From: Mercurialis annua
Lineage: Eukaryota; Streptophyta; Magnoliopsida; Malpighiales; Euphorbiaceae
DNA: 64,000 nt
Reading direction: 5' to 3'
Assembly: GCF_937616625.2 (NCBI RefSeq)
Contig: NC_065571.1
Coordinates: 9,798,501 to 9,862,500, forward strand
The notes under the pieces were generated by a model, which saw nothing but the letters and a program-made list of their open reading frames with translations, did not search any database and was not told the DNA's origin. The position numbers and the translations under genes were made by a program. This document shows, piece by piece, positions 35,800-47,179 of this stretch; the stretch's first letter is position 1, and each line of letters begins with the position of its first letter.

Positions 35800-36096
35800 T
35801 CCACAGTCACTAGTGGAAATCCGATTCCACATAAATTATAATATATCGAGTCGCATGAGTTCCGCCCACTAAGACTCCCAAGAGCTCGCCAACTTTGATT
35901 CTGTCAAGTCTTAAAAGATCTACCCACGGAAGCGAATTTCCTAGGGCTCGCTAAATAGGCACCGAGCCTTATAGGACTCGTCCATCTAGGACAGAGTCCC
36001 TATGAGTTCACCTAAGCAAGAGACCGACACAAATCTTGTCCAAAACTTAGAATTCTAATCCAAGTGGAACACCGACAACGTAGAAGATTTTATACT

Positions 36097-36601
36097 TGTT
36101 TGCACTGGCCCAAAAAGAGCTCATATGGGCTAATTCGGGTTTTTGAGCCCAAAAGCCATCAACTATCCTTTTGTTTCTATCTTAGCTTAGTAGTTATTTT
36201 TTTAGTCATTATCTTATTTTTAGTCATTATCTTAATTATTTAGTTTAGTATTATCTAAATAAGAGATTGTATCTCACTAGACTAGATTTTCTATTTTAGG
36301 GTTTGTTCTCTATAAATAGCTAGTTTTAGGTTTGTATTCTCTACAACTCAAATCAATCAAACAAATACAACTTCAAAGCCCTGTGCTTTTCTATCCCCAA
36401 CCTCCGCGGTTGATTAATTTAGGAGTAGGAGTAGTTTAAACAATAATCTTACTTGGGTTTTTTAACCTCCAGATTAATGTTTTAATTTAGATAAATCAAA
36501 CCCTGTTCAACTTTTTAGACTGAACCGGTTAAAGCATCGATCCACACATTACCCATCTATAAATTCAAAGATTCGAGTATGGAAATATTTTCCTGCGAAC
36601 A
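36097..36601 (+). repeat. left LTR of the 2.2 kb element
   Basis: 505 bp; contains TATAAATAGCTAG (about 36312) as probable promoter. Pairs with 37790-38295. Confidence 0.9.
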
Positions 36602-37789
36602 TCTTTTGGCGACTCCACTGGGGAAGCGTTTATGGTGAGCACAAAAACCGGAACTATGAAGAAAAGTTACAGGTGCACTCGTTCAAGTAGCCGAGTCCAA
36701 TCCGAAGTAGATTGCACACTGTCAGGCGATTCAAACTCAGACTTGAAGAAGATCATGACGAGGGCAACAAGTCAGGATTACAGCCGCAAAAGAGGACCAA
36801 CGCACCTCCCGCTGTGATATTGACCGTCGAGTTTCAGCTGCAAAAGGGGACCGACGCACCCCCCGCTGGGACGACGACCGTCGACCTCGACGTCAATGAT
36901 CAGAAACAAGTGCAAGAGGAGGAGATAAATGGCTGTTTGCAACCTACCTCCCACTCGCCCATCATTATCACGTGCCGATTTCATAACTATGCGTAATGAA
37001 ATAGCCCAGAAAAATCGGCGGGTATTTGATGAGGTGATGAATCAGATGGATGAAGCCATCAAAATAATTTAACGGGAAAAAAAGGCGGATCTTGATAGTT
37101 TTACGAGTGTTGTGAAATTATTGACGAAAGTCTTGTCAGGAGTAGAAGGGCCGATTTTTCTTCAAACACCGAATAAATTCGGAGTCCAAACAATTCGGCC
37201 GAGAAAAGAGTTGAAGCATTCGTTTTTAATAAGGATCATAGGCGATTTTATTGGGCGACCATGACCTGTGGTTTTATTAATTATCTTCCAATAATGGGCA
37301 CATGATTCCAAAATTGCTTAGTGCTTTATATGATGATTGGCCAACTCTGCCAACAAAGAGATACAGGCCAGTGGTTTGTGATTTTGATTTATTATGGTCA
37401 AAAATTATGATTGATCCGCATATTTAACCATTGATTTTCATGGTAATGAAGCAGAGGAACTTAATTGGCCGAATCTCTCCATGATTAGCAAGACAAATGG
37501 TGAAAGTGATCGGCTAAATTGGTATTGATCGTTTTACTCATGTATGGATTTGGCCGGTATTGAAGAGATGTCATCATGGCCGATCACGTACGATCAAATA
37601 TTGTGCAATATTTATATTCTATATGATCGGCCAAAATATATGCCATGCACGAGGTTTGAGAATTTATTTATTCGGTCGGAATGACCGATTATTAATGGGT
37701 GATCAATGCTTCGGAGATATTAAAAAAAAATATAAAAAATACGTCTCTTCACCTTTCTTGGCATCCAGCTAAAAAGACGTAGGGGGCAT

Positions 37790-38295
37790 TGTTTGCACTG
37801 GCCCAAAAAGAGCTCATATGGGCTAATTCGGGTTTTTGAGCCCAAAAGCCATCAACTATCCTTTTGTTTCTATCTTAGCTTAGTAGTTGTTTTTTTTAGT
37901 CATTATCTTATTTTTAGTCATTATCTTAATTATTTAGTTTAGTATTATCTAAATAAGAGATTGTATCTCACTAGACTAGGTTTTCTATTTTAGGGTTTGT
38001 TCTCTATAAATAGCTAGCTTTAGGTTTGTATTCTCTACAACTCAAATCAATCAAACAAATACAACTTCAAAGCCCTGTGCTTTTCTATCCCCAACCTCCG
38101 CGGTTGGTTAATTTAGGAGTAGGAGTAGTTTAAACAATAATCTTGCTTGGGTTTTTTAACCTCCAGATTAATGTTTTAATTTAGATAAATCAAAACCTGT
38201 TCAACTTTTTAGACTGAACCGGTTAAAGCATCGATCCACACAGTACCCATCTATAAATTCAAAAATTCGAGTATGGAAATATTTTCCTGCGAACA
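37790..38295 (+). repeat. right LTR of the 2.2 kb element
   Basis: 506 bp copy of the left LTR with a few substitutions, for example GATTAATTTA versus GGTTAATTTA and ACATTACCC versus ACAGTACCC. Confidence 0.9.
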
Positions 38296-38651
38296 ATACT
38301 CATTTAGAATACTTGGACCTTCTAAATATAATATGCGAATTCTAAGGATCTAGGAGTTCTTATCCTACTCGAATTGTGGAAGTCCTAATCCTACTTGAAC
38401 TCTACCAAGTACACTCTCATATATAAGGAGTCTCGAGGTCTGGCAAAACACATTATATTGTAATTACTCTATAAACTTTTAAGCTCAAAATGCTCACTTA
38501 AACATCAGAGTGTTCATTGGATGACCACTACCCAATCAACATTCCAACTTGTATTTTGCAGGTTAACCCGTCGAGAGGACCGACTCCATCAACTAATTAT
38601 ATTTTTCGTTGCGTACTCTTAAGATTTTTGTGTCTGATTATTTTGACCTAT

Positions 38652-39365
38652 ACTACTAGAAATCTGTCTTTTACCGACAAATTTTTCCGTCGCTAAATGG
38701 CATAAATCCGTCGCTAAATGGCTTTAGCGACAGATTTCTGGTCGCTAAATCATTTAGATACGGAAAGAAAATAATAACGACGGATTTTAAAAAAATTAGC
38801 GACGGATTTTAATCCGTCACTGTGATTTTTTTAAAAAGAAAAGAAAAAAAATTAATTTTTTTAATTAAAGCTGAAAATGAAATATTATTTAATCTATAAC
38901 CCACGGTCACCCACCCACCTGCGATAAGTCACCTATCATCATCCTCCGGCAATTTTTGCAAACTTTCCAGTAGGTCACCCATCCTTCCATTGCTCTCAGT
39001 CAAACCACTTTAACCTCTTAGTTCCCCCGCGCGTAACTCCATATTAGCCATCTCAAATTATTGATGTATATCTATGTATATTATATTTAAATATAACTAA
39101 AACGAATAAATGTTTACCCCTGCAATTAACTCCCACATTATAAAATAATTATTTTTTCATATTAAGTATTTATTAAATAAGTAATTAATAAATTATTTTC
39201 CGTCGCTAAAAGTGAAAAAAAAGTGGCACGGTTTGTCCCGCCATTTTAGCGACGAAATTTCCGTCGCCAAAGTTGGAGGGATGAATCCCGTCAATTTTTT
39301 TGAGGATTTAGCGACGAATTTTAGATTTGATTTTAGCGACAGATATAAAATCTGTCGCTAACCGA
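38652..39365 (+). mobile_element. degraded CACTA-like element
   Basis: Left end TACTACTAGAAATCTGTC resembles CACTA termini (first C changed). Within are repeated sub-terminal motifs TTAGCGACGGATTT and AATCCGTCGCTAA in both orientations (38690-38820 and 39195-39365), as in En/Spm-type elements. The right terminus lacks TAGTG, so the element is truncated. No frames. Confidence 0.6.
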
Positions 39366-39906
39366 CATCTAATTAACGTGAGTATCTGATTAATTTTTTT
39401 TAAAATTTGATCTAGACATACATCAGCAATAAATATTTTTTGACATGCTCAAATAATAATTTATATACATATAAAGTTTAAAAATTACTTTTAAATCTCA
39501 TCCTATGATGTATGGCGGTTGTCTATCACTCATCTATCAATACAAACAGATTCAAGATCTGGTTAAAACGCAAAAGTTGTTCTTCTAATCAGTACGAGTC
39601 CACTACTCCAAAACAGTATCAATTTGGAGTCCGGATGAAATAGGGAAACTTTAAAACAAGCTTTTGTGATTTTTGGACAACACACAAAGCTGCAAACTTG
39701 GATATCATTCAAATTGTCTACCGAAAGTGGGTGTATTTTGACATCGCTCAACTTGTCACTATAAATAGAATCCTTGGAATATATAATTATTCATGGAGTT
39801 TTGTATTGAATTTAATACTAGTTTTCTCAATTCAATTTTTTCATCTCTCTTTTATGTTTCTGAGATGTTATGTTCAATATAGCATCGGAATGTTAAACTC
39901 CAAACT
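39366..39906. other. spacer, nothing recognised
   Basis: Short frames only, none with recognisable features. Confidence 0.35.
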
Positions 39907-40462
39907 CAGTGACGAAGCCAGACCCTAATTTGAGGCTGGGCACAATATAACTAAAAAAATTAAAATTTTATACTATAAATAACAGACTTAATCAACAAAA
40001 ATATCAAGCTTTTACGAGTTTTGTCAGTTATATCCGAACTTTTAAAATCGGCACATTTAACCTGTTCCAACATGTTTGGTATCTTTTATAACCATTTTTT
40101 GAATCAAACCAATTTTTTGCAAAAATATTTGATTTTTATGTGGTTTAGTTGGATGAGTAGTATTGTCATGTCACCATTCGCTGAATTGACAGTGATGTGA
40201 CCGACATATCGTCAAAAAAATCGGTTCGATTTAAAAAAAATGGCTATAAAAGAAACCAAAAATGCTAAAACGGGCTAATGGGCCAATTTTTAAATATTTG
40301 AATATAACTGACGAAATTCGCACACATTATATACATGTTAGTAGCACAACTAAAAAATTTGTACAGATATAACCTACAATTTTTTCCTAAGGTAATATTA
40401 TTGAAAAAGGATTTGAGGTAGGGCTCAGGCACTGCCTGGCCCTACCCTAAATCCGTCTCTGC
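39907..40462. mobile_element. hAT-like MITE with an internal palindrome
   Basis: Ends CAGTGACGAAGCCAG and, inverted, GCAGAGACGGATTTAGG, with CCAAACT on both flanks (39900-39906, 40463-40469; 7 bp, or 7 of 8). Inside, 40020-40310 is a second inverted repeat (CAGTTATATCCGAAC / ATTTGAATATAACTG), possibly another element nested in it. Confidence 0.6.
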
Positions 40463-40763
40463 CCAAACTAGAATTAGAAATGTAGTTAATTATTAAATAT
40501 AATATTTCATTAAATTTTTATACAAGATTTTTATTTTATTCTCTTGTGACGATCATGAATGTAGATTGATCACCTTAATATTTCTATTATAGAATTCATG
40601 TGAAGAACTTGACGGTATAAAATGAATTTGGATGTAGAAATTAAACTCAATTTACTTAATAATATAGATATGTCTAAAAAATTATAATGACATTAATTGT
40701 ATTACTTAATATGTTTATTTAGTTGATATGGTTATTGAGAAAAAAATTTAGAATTAATTAGAC

Positions 40764-41111
40764 GGCCTAATGGCAAAAAAAGCCAAACCTTTAAAACTTG
40801 TTGCAATTTAAACCATACCTTTAATTTTTTTGTAGTAATTGCCAATTGCATTTTTTTGTTGTTGCAATAATAGCCAGAATTAGTGGTCAAATTTGTTGTT
40901 TTCAATTAAGTTATTAGGATATTTTTTAACATATAACAATATATTAAAAGTCACAAGAAGTGACAAAAAATTCAAAAAAATCACATAAATGTGCAATTTG
41001 GCTATTATTGCAATTAAAAAAAATACAATTTGTTTATTATTGCAAAAATTAAAAACTTTGGTTTAAATTGCAGCAAGTCATAGAGATTTGAATTATTTTT
41101 TTCATTAGGTC
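40764..41111. mobile_element. Mutator-like MITE, 348 bp
   Basis: Exact 9-bp duplication TAATTAGAC (40755-40763, 41112-41120). Ends GGCCTAATGGCAAAAAAAG and, inverted, GACCTAATGAAAAAAAT. Arms with TTGCAATTTAAACC/GGTTTAAATTGC. Same family as 62173-62552. Confidence 0.88.
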
Positions 41112-41294
41112 TAATTAGACATGTTTGTGTATCGGGAGAGAATAAATATATGCTAGATATAATTGTCATAAAGCTTTTGATATATAATAGTAATTAATTC
41201 TGATAGAATTTATCTTCAACTATGATGAAATTCAAAATCAAAATTCTAATTATTTTTAAATTTTGATATTTTATCCAAAATTTTTTTTAGTTTA

Positions 41295-43210
41295 TGTAAA
41301 GAAAGCAGCTGATTACTTAGTTAGTAAGTTAATTAGTTACTTAATTTGAAGTTAGGAGGGTACCCAACCAATCTGAGACAAGACTCTCTTTCATGTCCTT
41401 GTTTTCCATAGTTGAAACATATAAGATCAAGTTTACTTTTCTTTACAGCCATAGCAGCAACTGTATCAGCTATACTGAGTTGGTGAAGAGATAAAGTTCT
41501 TTGACTTTCATCTCTGAAAATCATGTTGTAAGCTTGATCAATGTTAGGAAATAACTTAGTATTAAGCACTTGTGACCTTTGATTCTGAAATGTCTCATTC
41601 GAGCCATTCAGAAAAATGAAACACATAATCCTTTTACTGAATATTAGCAAATTTCTGAAAACAGTTTTCATTACACTTTGCACAGCTACAATGTGGTTGA
41701 TAACTTGTGGAATGGCGGCGACTCTCTGATCCGGTGGCAACTTGGTGGTTGTACCTGAAAAGCACAACACAAAAGTTAGAAGGGTGCCGGAAGGGGATTC
41801 GGCAAACCACTCCGACGGTCAAGTCAATAGGTGTTTTAGTGAGAGAAAGAATAAGAAATGAAAGATAGTTAATGATTGAGAGAAAAAGAGAATTAACCTT
41901 TTCACCTACTTTTTCTAAGCCTTTTATATTGTTCATTTGTTTCTCTTTGTCTGGGCCGACAGGTCTGACATAATTCTCTTTGTCTGTGCAGGGACCCCAG
42001 AGAATGTCAGAGTACTTTCTGTTCAGCTGTCTCCTGGTTATCAGAGTGGTTGTGTTCGGTGAATCCGAGATGGGATTGATTGAGTGTCTTGATCGGTTTT
42101 ATCCGAGATGTGATCAACTGGGTTTCTCGATCGGTTTTATCCGATGTTGGGCATTTGCCACGTTTTCGGTTGTTTTATGAATTGGCTTGCTTCGGAAACG
42201 TTTGATTGTTTAATCAGGTTGTGTCTTCTTCAGTTTTCCTATCTTTGTTCGGTTATCTGTTTGTATTTTGTTGTGGGGTGTCTCTTCTTGAGGTAGGTTT
42301 ATTTGTCTTGTTATCAGTGGTAAAAGTCTATAACATTGAAGTTTGTCCCATATAACATTTAATTATGTATAATAAGTGTCAATTGATTTATCACTTTGAG
42401 TAATTGTGCACAATTTGTGCTGCAATTGACAAATTTTTGCATCATCTGGTTGCAAAAATCTCTGACTCAGTTTTCCCCATATCTTTAAAGCATCATCTGT
42501 GAAGAAGACAGTAGAAGCAATGGATGGATAAATAGAATGTAACAACCAAGCAATCATTAAATTGTTACATCTAGTCCAGGCATTAAACAGATTATTAGCA
42601 ACTGGAGATTTTGGAATAGATCCATCCAGAAAACCTTGTTTATTTCTGATTGAAACGGCAAGAAGGAAAGATCTCCTCCATGTAGTATAATTTGCAGAGT
42701 TCAATTCTGGTTGCACAATCACTGAACTTTGATTTTCAGTTGGATGAAGATAAAAAAGAGAAGCTGAATCTTCATTTTGTGAAGAAGATGCCATGATCAA
42801 TTAAAGAACTTAGAACTTTGAATTAGAAATAGTTGTGATTATACTTCGAATCAGTCGAAGAAAAATAGATTATCAGAATATGATCAACAATGTGAGCTAG
42901 AATATTTATTTGATCAAGAAATGATAAAGTAATAAGCTGAATCAAGCTTGTTTGGATGTTGAGAAAGTGAAAAAATGAAACGGTTATCAAAAAGAAAATG
43001 CAGAAAAGACATGCTTTGATACCATGATAAGAATGCTCCAATTTCAGATTAGAGGTGAGAATCAAAAGATTTGATGAAATGAATAACAGCTCAGCAGAGC
43101 AATTTATATACAAGATGTTAGGCCTTGCTTAACTAAAATAGAAACTACCATAGGCTAACAAAACTCGGCTAACTAACTTAATAGCTAAGTAATCAACTGC
43201 TTTCTTTACA
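41295..43210 (-). mobile_element. gag-carrying retroelement derivative with inverted ends
   Basis: Exact 5-bp duplication GTTTA (41290-41294, 43211-43215). The right end on the minus strand reads TGTAAAGAAAGCAGTTGATT, and about 45 bp of it recur at the left end on the plus strand, so the termini are inverted rather than direct. Minus strand after the right end shows an LTR-like stretch, then TGGTATCAAAGC (initiator-Met primer site, near 43018), then gag sequence. No pol. It looks like a Copia remnant rearranged before or during integration. Confidence 0.68.
41333..42800 (-). pseudogene. Copia Gag (UBN2-type), interrupted and frameshifted
   Basis: N-terminal part at 42363-42800 (ENQSSVIVQPELNSANYTTW, then WGKLSQRFLQPDDAKI) is a typical Copia Gag start. 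About 0.6 kb of unrelated sequence with a TATA-like AATATAAAAG (about 41925) follows. Gag resumes at about 41750, shifting frame near 41635-41650. The zinc knuckle (CFNYGKQGHERESC) has lost its second cysteine. Stop at 41333 just inside the inverted end. Not functional as it stands. Confidence 0.72.
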
Positions 43211-43347
43211 GTTTATTTTGTAGTTATACACTCACTCAAATTAACAAAGTTACATAAAAAAAGTTATATTAAATAACATTTTAAAAAATTTATCCTTTTA
43301 AATTTGATCTTTGATACACCGATTATTACTTGATACAATTGATTATG

Positions 43348-44362
43348 GAACGAAGGATCATTTTACCCCCTCAACTTGGCACAAAGTATCAAAAAAGGCC
43401 AAAGCTGGAAAACCGGATCACTTTTACCCTGAACCTGTCAAAACCGTCTCAAAAACACCCCTCCTTGTGTGTTTGTGTTGCACTTGCTGAAAAAGGAGAG
43501 TGAATTCATACTCTAATTAATCATAAGTAAATCCTAATCAAACACTAATTAAAGAGTGAAAATTCAAATTTTAAAAATTAATTTTAATTAATTATACTAC
43601 TTAATCTTAATAAACTATTATTAATCTAACATTATTAAACACCTAATCTAATTAATCTAAATTCATAACCAATAAATTCATCGGATTTGTTTTCTACCGC
43701 CCAAAAACGACCAGCCACCGCCCAAAACCGACCAGCCACCGCCCAAAACCGACGAACCACCGCCGCTCAAGAACCCATCTGTCCAACATGTCCGATCTGT
43801 TGGAGACGAACCACGTTCGTCTCCAACTGTTGAAGACGTCTTCAACAGATCGTATCTATTGAAGACGAACTCAGGCGAGTTCGTCTTCAACAGTTCGTCT
43901 CTGTTGAAGACGAATCCAGATGGATTCGTCTTCAACAGAGACGTTTTGTCTCTGTGAGAGACGACGAGGAGCAGCTGCCGGAGAAGAATCCGGCAGCTGC
44001 TCTGTTTTAAAAAAAATTGATTTTTTTTATAAAAAGTGCAAAAAGGTTCTTTATATTTTTAATTAATATAATTTTGATATGTAAAGTTTTAAAATTAAAT
44101 TATTTTTTCTAATTATTATGGACTAATTTATACAATGTTAAAAGAATTAGGATTATTTTAAACCTTTTACCATTAAAAACCACCTATGAGAAAAAACCAC
44201 CTCTAAAAACCAGAGGGTGTGCCTCACTCTCTTAGGTGAGAGTGGGGAGGGGGGTTTTTGTACCAAATTTGACAAGTTCAGGGTAAAAATGATCATGTTT
44301 CGCTAATTTGAACGTTTTTGATACTTTGCACCAAGTTCGGGGGGTAAAATGATCCTTTGTTC
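43348..44362. mobile_element. Mutator-like element, 1.0 kb, with GAAGACGAA palindromic core
   Basis: Exact 10-bp flanking repeat ATTGATTATG (43338-43347, 44363-44372). Ends GAACGAAGGATCATTTTAC and, inverted, GAACAAAGGATCATTTTAC. The GC-rich core (43720-44000) is a series of short palindromes around GAAGACGAA/TTCGTCTTC. The frame at 43678-43935 lies in this core and is not a credible gene. Confidence 0.85.
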
Positions 44363-44556
44363 ATTGATTATGTACACTTGCATGATTTACTGAAAAGACA
44401 TCATCAAGGTAATACTCTGATATAAAAGTGGTATAAGACACCTTCACATTGACTTGTGATGATATAAGTATGCAAGCTGAAGCTTGCTCAAATTTTGGTT
44501 AAGAACTCCTGCTAATTAGTATGCTAATAGAGATACAAATTACGTAGCTCATAATT

Positions 44557-44570
44557 TAGTGGTAGAATAG
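44557..44570 (+). repeat. partial tRNA-Gly A-box duplicate upstream of tRNA
   Basis: TAGTGGTAGAATAG repeats exactly bases 44604-44617 of the tRNA gene; it is preceded by GTAGCTCATAATT, tRNA-like. Could be the scar of a partial duplication or a tRNA-derived SINE head. Confidence 0.5.
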
Positions 44571-44590
44571 CTGAAATATAATAACAAGAA

Positions 44591-44661
44591 GCACCAGTGG
44601 TCTAGTGGTAGAATAGTACCCTGCCACGGTACAGACCCGGGTTCGATTCCCGGCTGGTGCA
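44591..44661 (+). tRNA. tRNA-Gly(GCC), copy 2
   Basis: Identical by eye to copy 1 over 71 nt. Flanking sequence upstream is unrelated to copy 1 apart from general AT richness; homology continues downstream through the snoRNA. Confidence 0.97.
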
Positions 44662-44670
44662 TTTCTCGTA

Positions 44671-44755
44671 GAGCAATGAGGAAAAATGCGCCCAATGATG
44701 GGTTGGGTCTCATCAATCATCTGATTTCAAGATGACTAAAAGCGCTCCTGAGCTC
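44671..44755 (+). ncRNA. C/D box snoRNA co-transcribed with tRNA-Gly (snoR43-like), copy 2
   Basis: Terminal stem GAGC/GCTC, C box ATGAGGA (44676-44682), D' CTGA (44721-44724), C' ATGACTA (44732-44738), D CTGA (44748-44751), followed by a T-rich stop (44754 on). Against copy 1 it has a C-to-T change before D' (TCTCATC versus TCCCATC) and a few changes around C'. Confidence 0.87.
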
Positions 44756-44764
44756 TTTCTTTTT

Positions 44765-45399
44765 ATTTTTCCTTTTCCACCCACAATTCTATTTATACAT
44801 AAATTCAAGGGAATTCTGTTATTCCTATATTTATTACATCAAAATATGATTGTGATTATTTGGTTTAAATATCTAACTAGGGTTCCGATTTGCAAGTAAA
44901 GTTCCATTATAACCTAATATTGCTAATTAGGGTTCCGATCGTACTTCAAAACTACGCCGTTTTAAACTTTTACATACACATATTTATATATTAAATTTGT
45001 TTGTTTTTATAATTTTAGAATAAAAAACGATAAACATAAATTTAATTTAAAAGACATGTATCCTTTAAGTTAAATTTCTCCATTTTTTTTAAATTGTTTT
45101 TTTTCCCTAAAAATTATACAAAAAATATTATGGTTTTCAACCAAATCTAACCAAACCGAATTCGGTTTTGACGTTATTAAGGTTAATACGGTTCGGCGAC
45201 CTAAATTTTTAAAAACCGAACGGTTTTGAATATTTAGACGGTTCGATGACCGAACCAACCGTTGCTTACCCGTAAATGTTACTACCTCATTATTTTATAT
45301 TTTCCTATACAATAATACATTCACATAACTGAATGTAAATTCTAAATAGATCTTCTATATAAAAAAAAGATCATTGAATAGTAGGTAAACAATAATTAT
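44765..45399. other. spacer with an eroded hAT-like scrap
   Basis: 45130-45265 has AACCGAATTCGGTTT and GGTTCGGCGACC-like tracts such as occur in the hAT element at 58530, but no ends. Confidence 0.35.
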
Positions 45400-45705
45400 A
45401 ATGTCGAATCGTCTTATTCATTTTTTGACTTTTTTGTTTATATTTAAATTTTTAAAATTATCAATTTTATTTATTTTTTATTTTCAATTTCAATTGTATT
45501 TATTTTCTAATGGAGCTTTTTCATTTGAAAGGTCCTAAAAATTGAGACTATATGTCAAATTTAAAGGATATTTCAATTTGAGAAAATTGGTGTACAATTG
45601 AAACTTAAAATTAGAAAATAGAATAAAACTGAGAATTTCGAAATTTTAAACTATAAGCAAAAAATTAAAAATGTGAAATATTTTCAAATGCTTAAGCCTA
45701 AAAAA
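45400..45705. repeat. diverged inverted-repeat element
   Basis: Left arm (AATTTTTAAAATTATCAATTTTAT, TTCAATTGTATTT) is mirrored at 45585-45700. Ends are blurred (GTCTTATTCATTTT versus inverted AGGCTTAAGCATTT) and no duplication was found. Likely an old member of the GGCTTAATG family. Confidence 0.4.
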
Positions 45706-45782
45706 CTTATCTCAGTCGGTTTTATAAGAAATAAAACACTTCTATAATAATTAAATAAGATTATATTTATCAAAAATATATG

Positions 45783-45848
45783 ACACTCAAAACATGTAAT
45801 CATATAATATCCATAACACTCAAAACATGTAATCATATAATATCCAAA
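45783..45848 (+). repeat. 33-bp tandem duplication
   Basis: Two adjacent copies of a unit beginning ACACTCAAAACATG and ending ATATCC plus three bases, identical except at the last bases. Confidence 0.9.
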
Positions 45849-46210
45849 ATTTTGGAATAATAGTTTCAATAATATAAATTTTTCCATAATATTTTTCACT
45901 AACAAAACCAGATCAAAATACCAATTGGCCTGCAATTGTATACATTTGACACAACAAACATGAAATCCCATTCAGGAAATTCAATATTCTATGAAAACAA
46001 AGTTTCATAAACCTAGAAATACAACAACAACAACACAGATAAAACTGTGAATTAATTGTACAAACAACAAGGAAAATTCATGGAGTTTTCAGTATATAAT
46101 TAATTCCCTTAATTATACATGTGTATGTTTTACTACATTGTATTCTTCTCTCCATCTACCGCAACCTTTATTCTTTCATTTCTATTAAAAAACAGACTAA
46201 CATTAGTAAG

Positions 46211-46483
46211 CACTATAAGGAATTATGTATATGGCAACAAATGTTTTTACAGCTAATTTTTTTTACTGTTAAAAAACATTTTGCAGCATTAATTTTAAAA
46301 GTTGCTGCCATTAGTTAAGTTATAGCAGCATTTTACAGCAAATTTTGCTACCAATTATTTAAGGCAACATTTTATTAGCAGCAACATGCCACAATTTTTT
46401 TTTTTGCTATATGTTAATAGTAACAATTTTAGCACTATTAACAGCAAAAGTACTTGCTGCTAATTTTAGTATTTCTTGTAGTG
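46211..46483. mobile_element. CACTA MITE, 273 bp
   Basis: Begins CACTATAAGGAATTATG and ends ATTTCTTGTAGTG, with exact 3-bp duplication AAG (46208-46210, 46484-46486), as expected of CACTA elements. Interior has repeated TTTGCTGC/GCAGCAA motifs in both orientations. No frames. Confidence 0.85.
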
Positions 46484-46486
46484 AAG

Positions 46487-47179
46487 AATAACTATTATAT
46501 TTACAGCATCAAAAATATATTCTTTAGTATTCAATCAACTATAATTTATTAGGGAAAGAATTACTATATGTGTTATTTATTTCATAAAACAAAAAAGAGG
46601 AGAAAGAAAAGTGAATAAAAACCCTAAATATATATGTATATTTATATATATATTCATGCTACCATCATATAAACTCTAGCTAGGTCAATTAGCAAAAGGC
46701 TTAATTTGTACAAAACTCCAAATATGTTCTTTTTGCAAATCAATTCAAAAAAAAAATGATCTTGATAATTTTTGTTTAATTTTAAAGAGGCACAATAAAT
46801 ATGTCTACCCACTATTTTAGCATATTTGTCAAATGAATTATGATTCTTAAATTTTGCTATTTTGGTCCATCATTATTTTTTATCTTTACCATATATACCT
46901 ACAATTTATTTGAAACTGACGTGGCGGAATGTTAGTATACGAAAAATATGATAAATTCTATACACATAGATTTAAAATATTGTGTCACATCAGCTCCAAA
47001 CAAGTCATGAATATATACAACAAAGATCAAGTAGATGATGGATCAAACTGGTAAAAACTAATGTATTTGACAAATACTAAAAATAGATGTTAAATTTAAA
47101 TAATTAGTAAACATAGAGTAAGGAGATTAGAGAGAATTCTTACCAGGAACTATAAGGCAGCTTTAAACTTGATAATTTG
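46487..47179. other. 3' flank of START gene with an inverted-repeat tract
   Basis: 46790-47090 is weakly inverted (ATGTCTACCCACTATTTTAG versus CTAAAAATAGATG) and shares motifs (GATGGATCAAACT, GACAAAT) with 50027-50340. No duplication found. Confidence 0.4.

Larger units (their letters stand above)
36097..38295 (+). mobile_element. non-autonomous LTR retrotransposon, 2.2 kb
   Basis: Exact 5-bp duplication ATACT (36092-36096, 38296-38300). Direct LTRs of 505 and 506 bp begin TGTTTGCACTGGCCC and end GCGAACA. After the left LTR comes TCTTTTGGCGACTCCACTGG (primer-site-like), and before the right LTR AGACGTAGGGGGCAT (polypurine-like). The 1.2 kb interior has no retroviral-type frame, only scraps (36632-36996). 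The LTRs differ at about nine or ten positions, so this insertion is clearly older than the Copia element. Confidence 0.9.
35800..38610 (+). mobile_element. older LTR-like sequence split by the 36097 element
   Basis: Joining 35800-36096 with 38301-38610 gives GC-richer sequence. Its right part has a TATA (ATATATAAGG, about 38420), then ACTTAAACATCAGAGTG and TTGCAGGTTAACCCG, a layout like the R-U5 end of plant Ty3-type LTRs. Outer ends are not defined. Probably a solo or truncated LTR. Confidence 0.4.

Noticed and set aside
36632..36996. Gag or other protein in the 2.2 kb LTR element
   Set aside because: Frames are short, overlap on both strands, and show no zinc knuckle, protease or other motif.
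38652..39365. Complete CACTA element
   Set aside because: The right end lacks TAGTG and no 3-bp duplication can be placed, so I call it degraded only.
43678..43935. 85-codon frame with repeated residues (GGGWSVLGGGWS)
   Set aside because: It is produced by the repetitive GC-rich transposon core, not by a protein-coding constraint.
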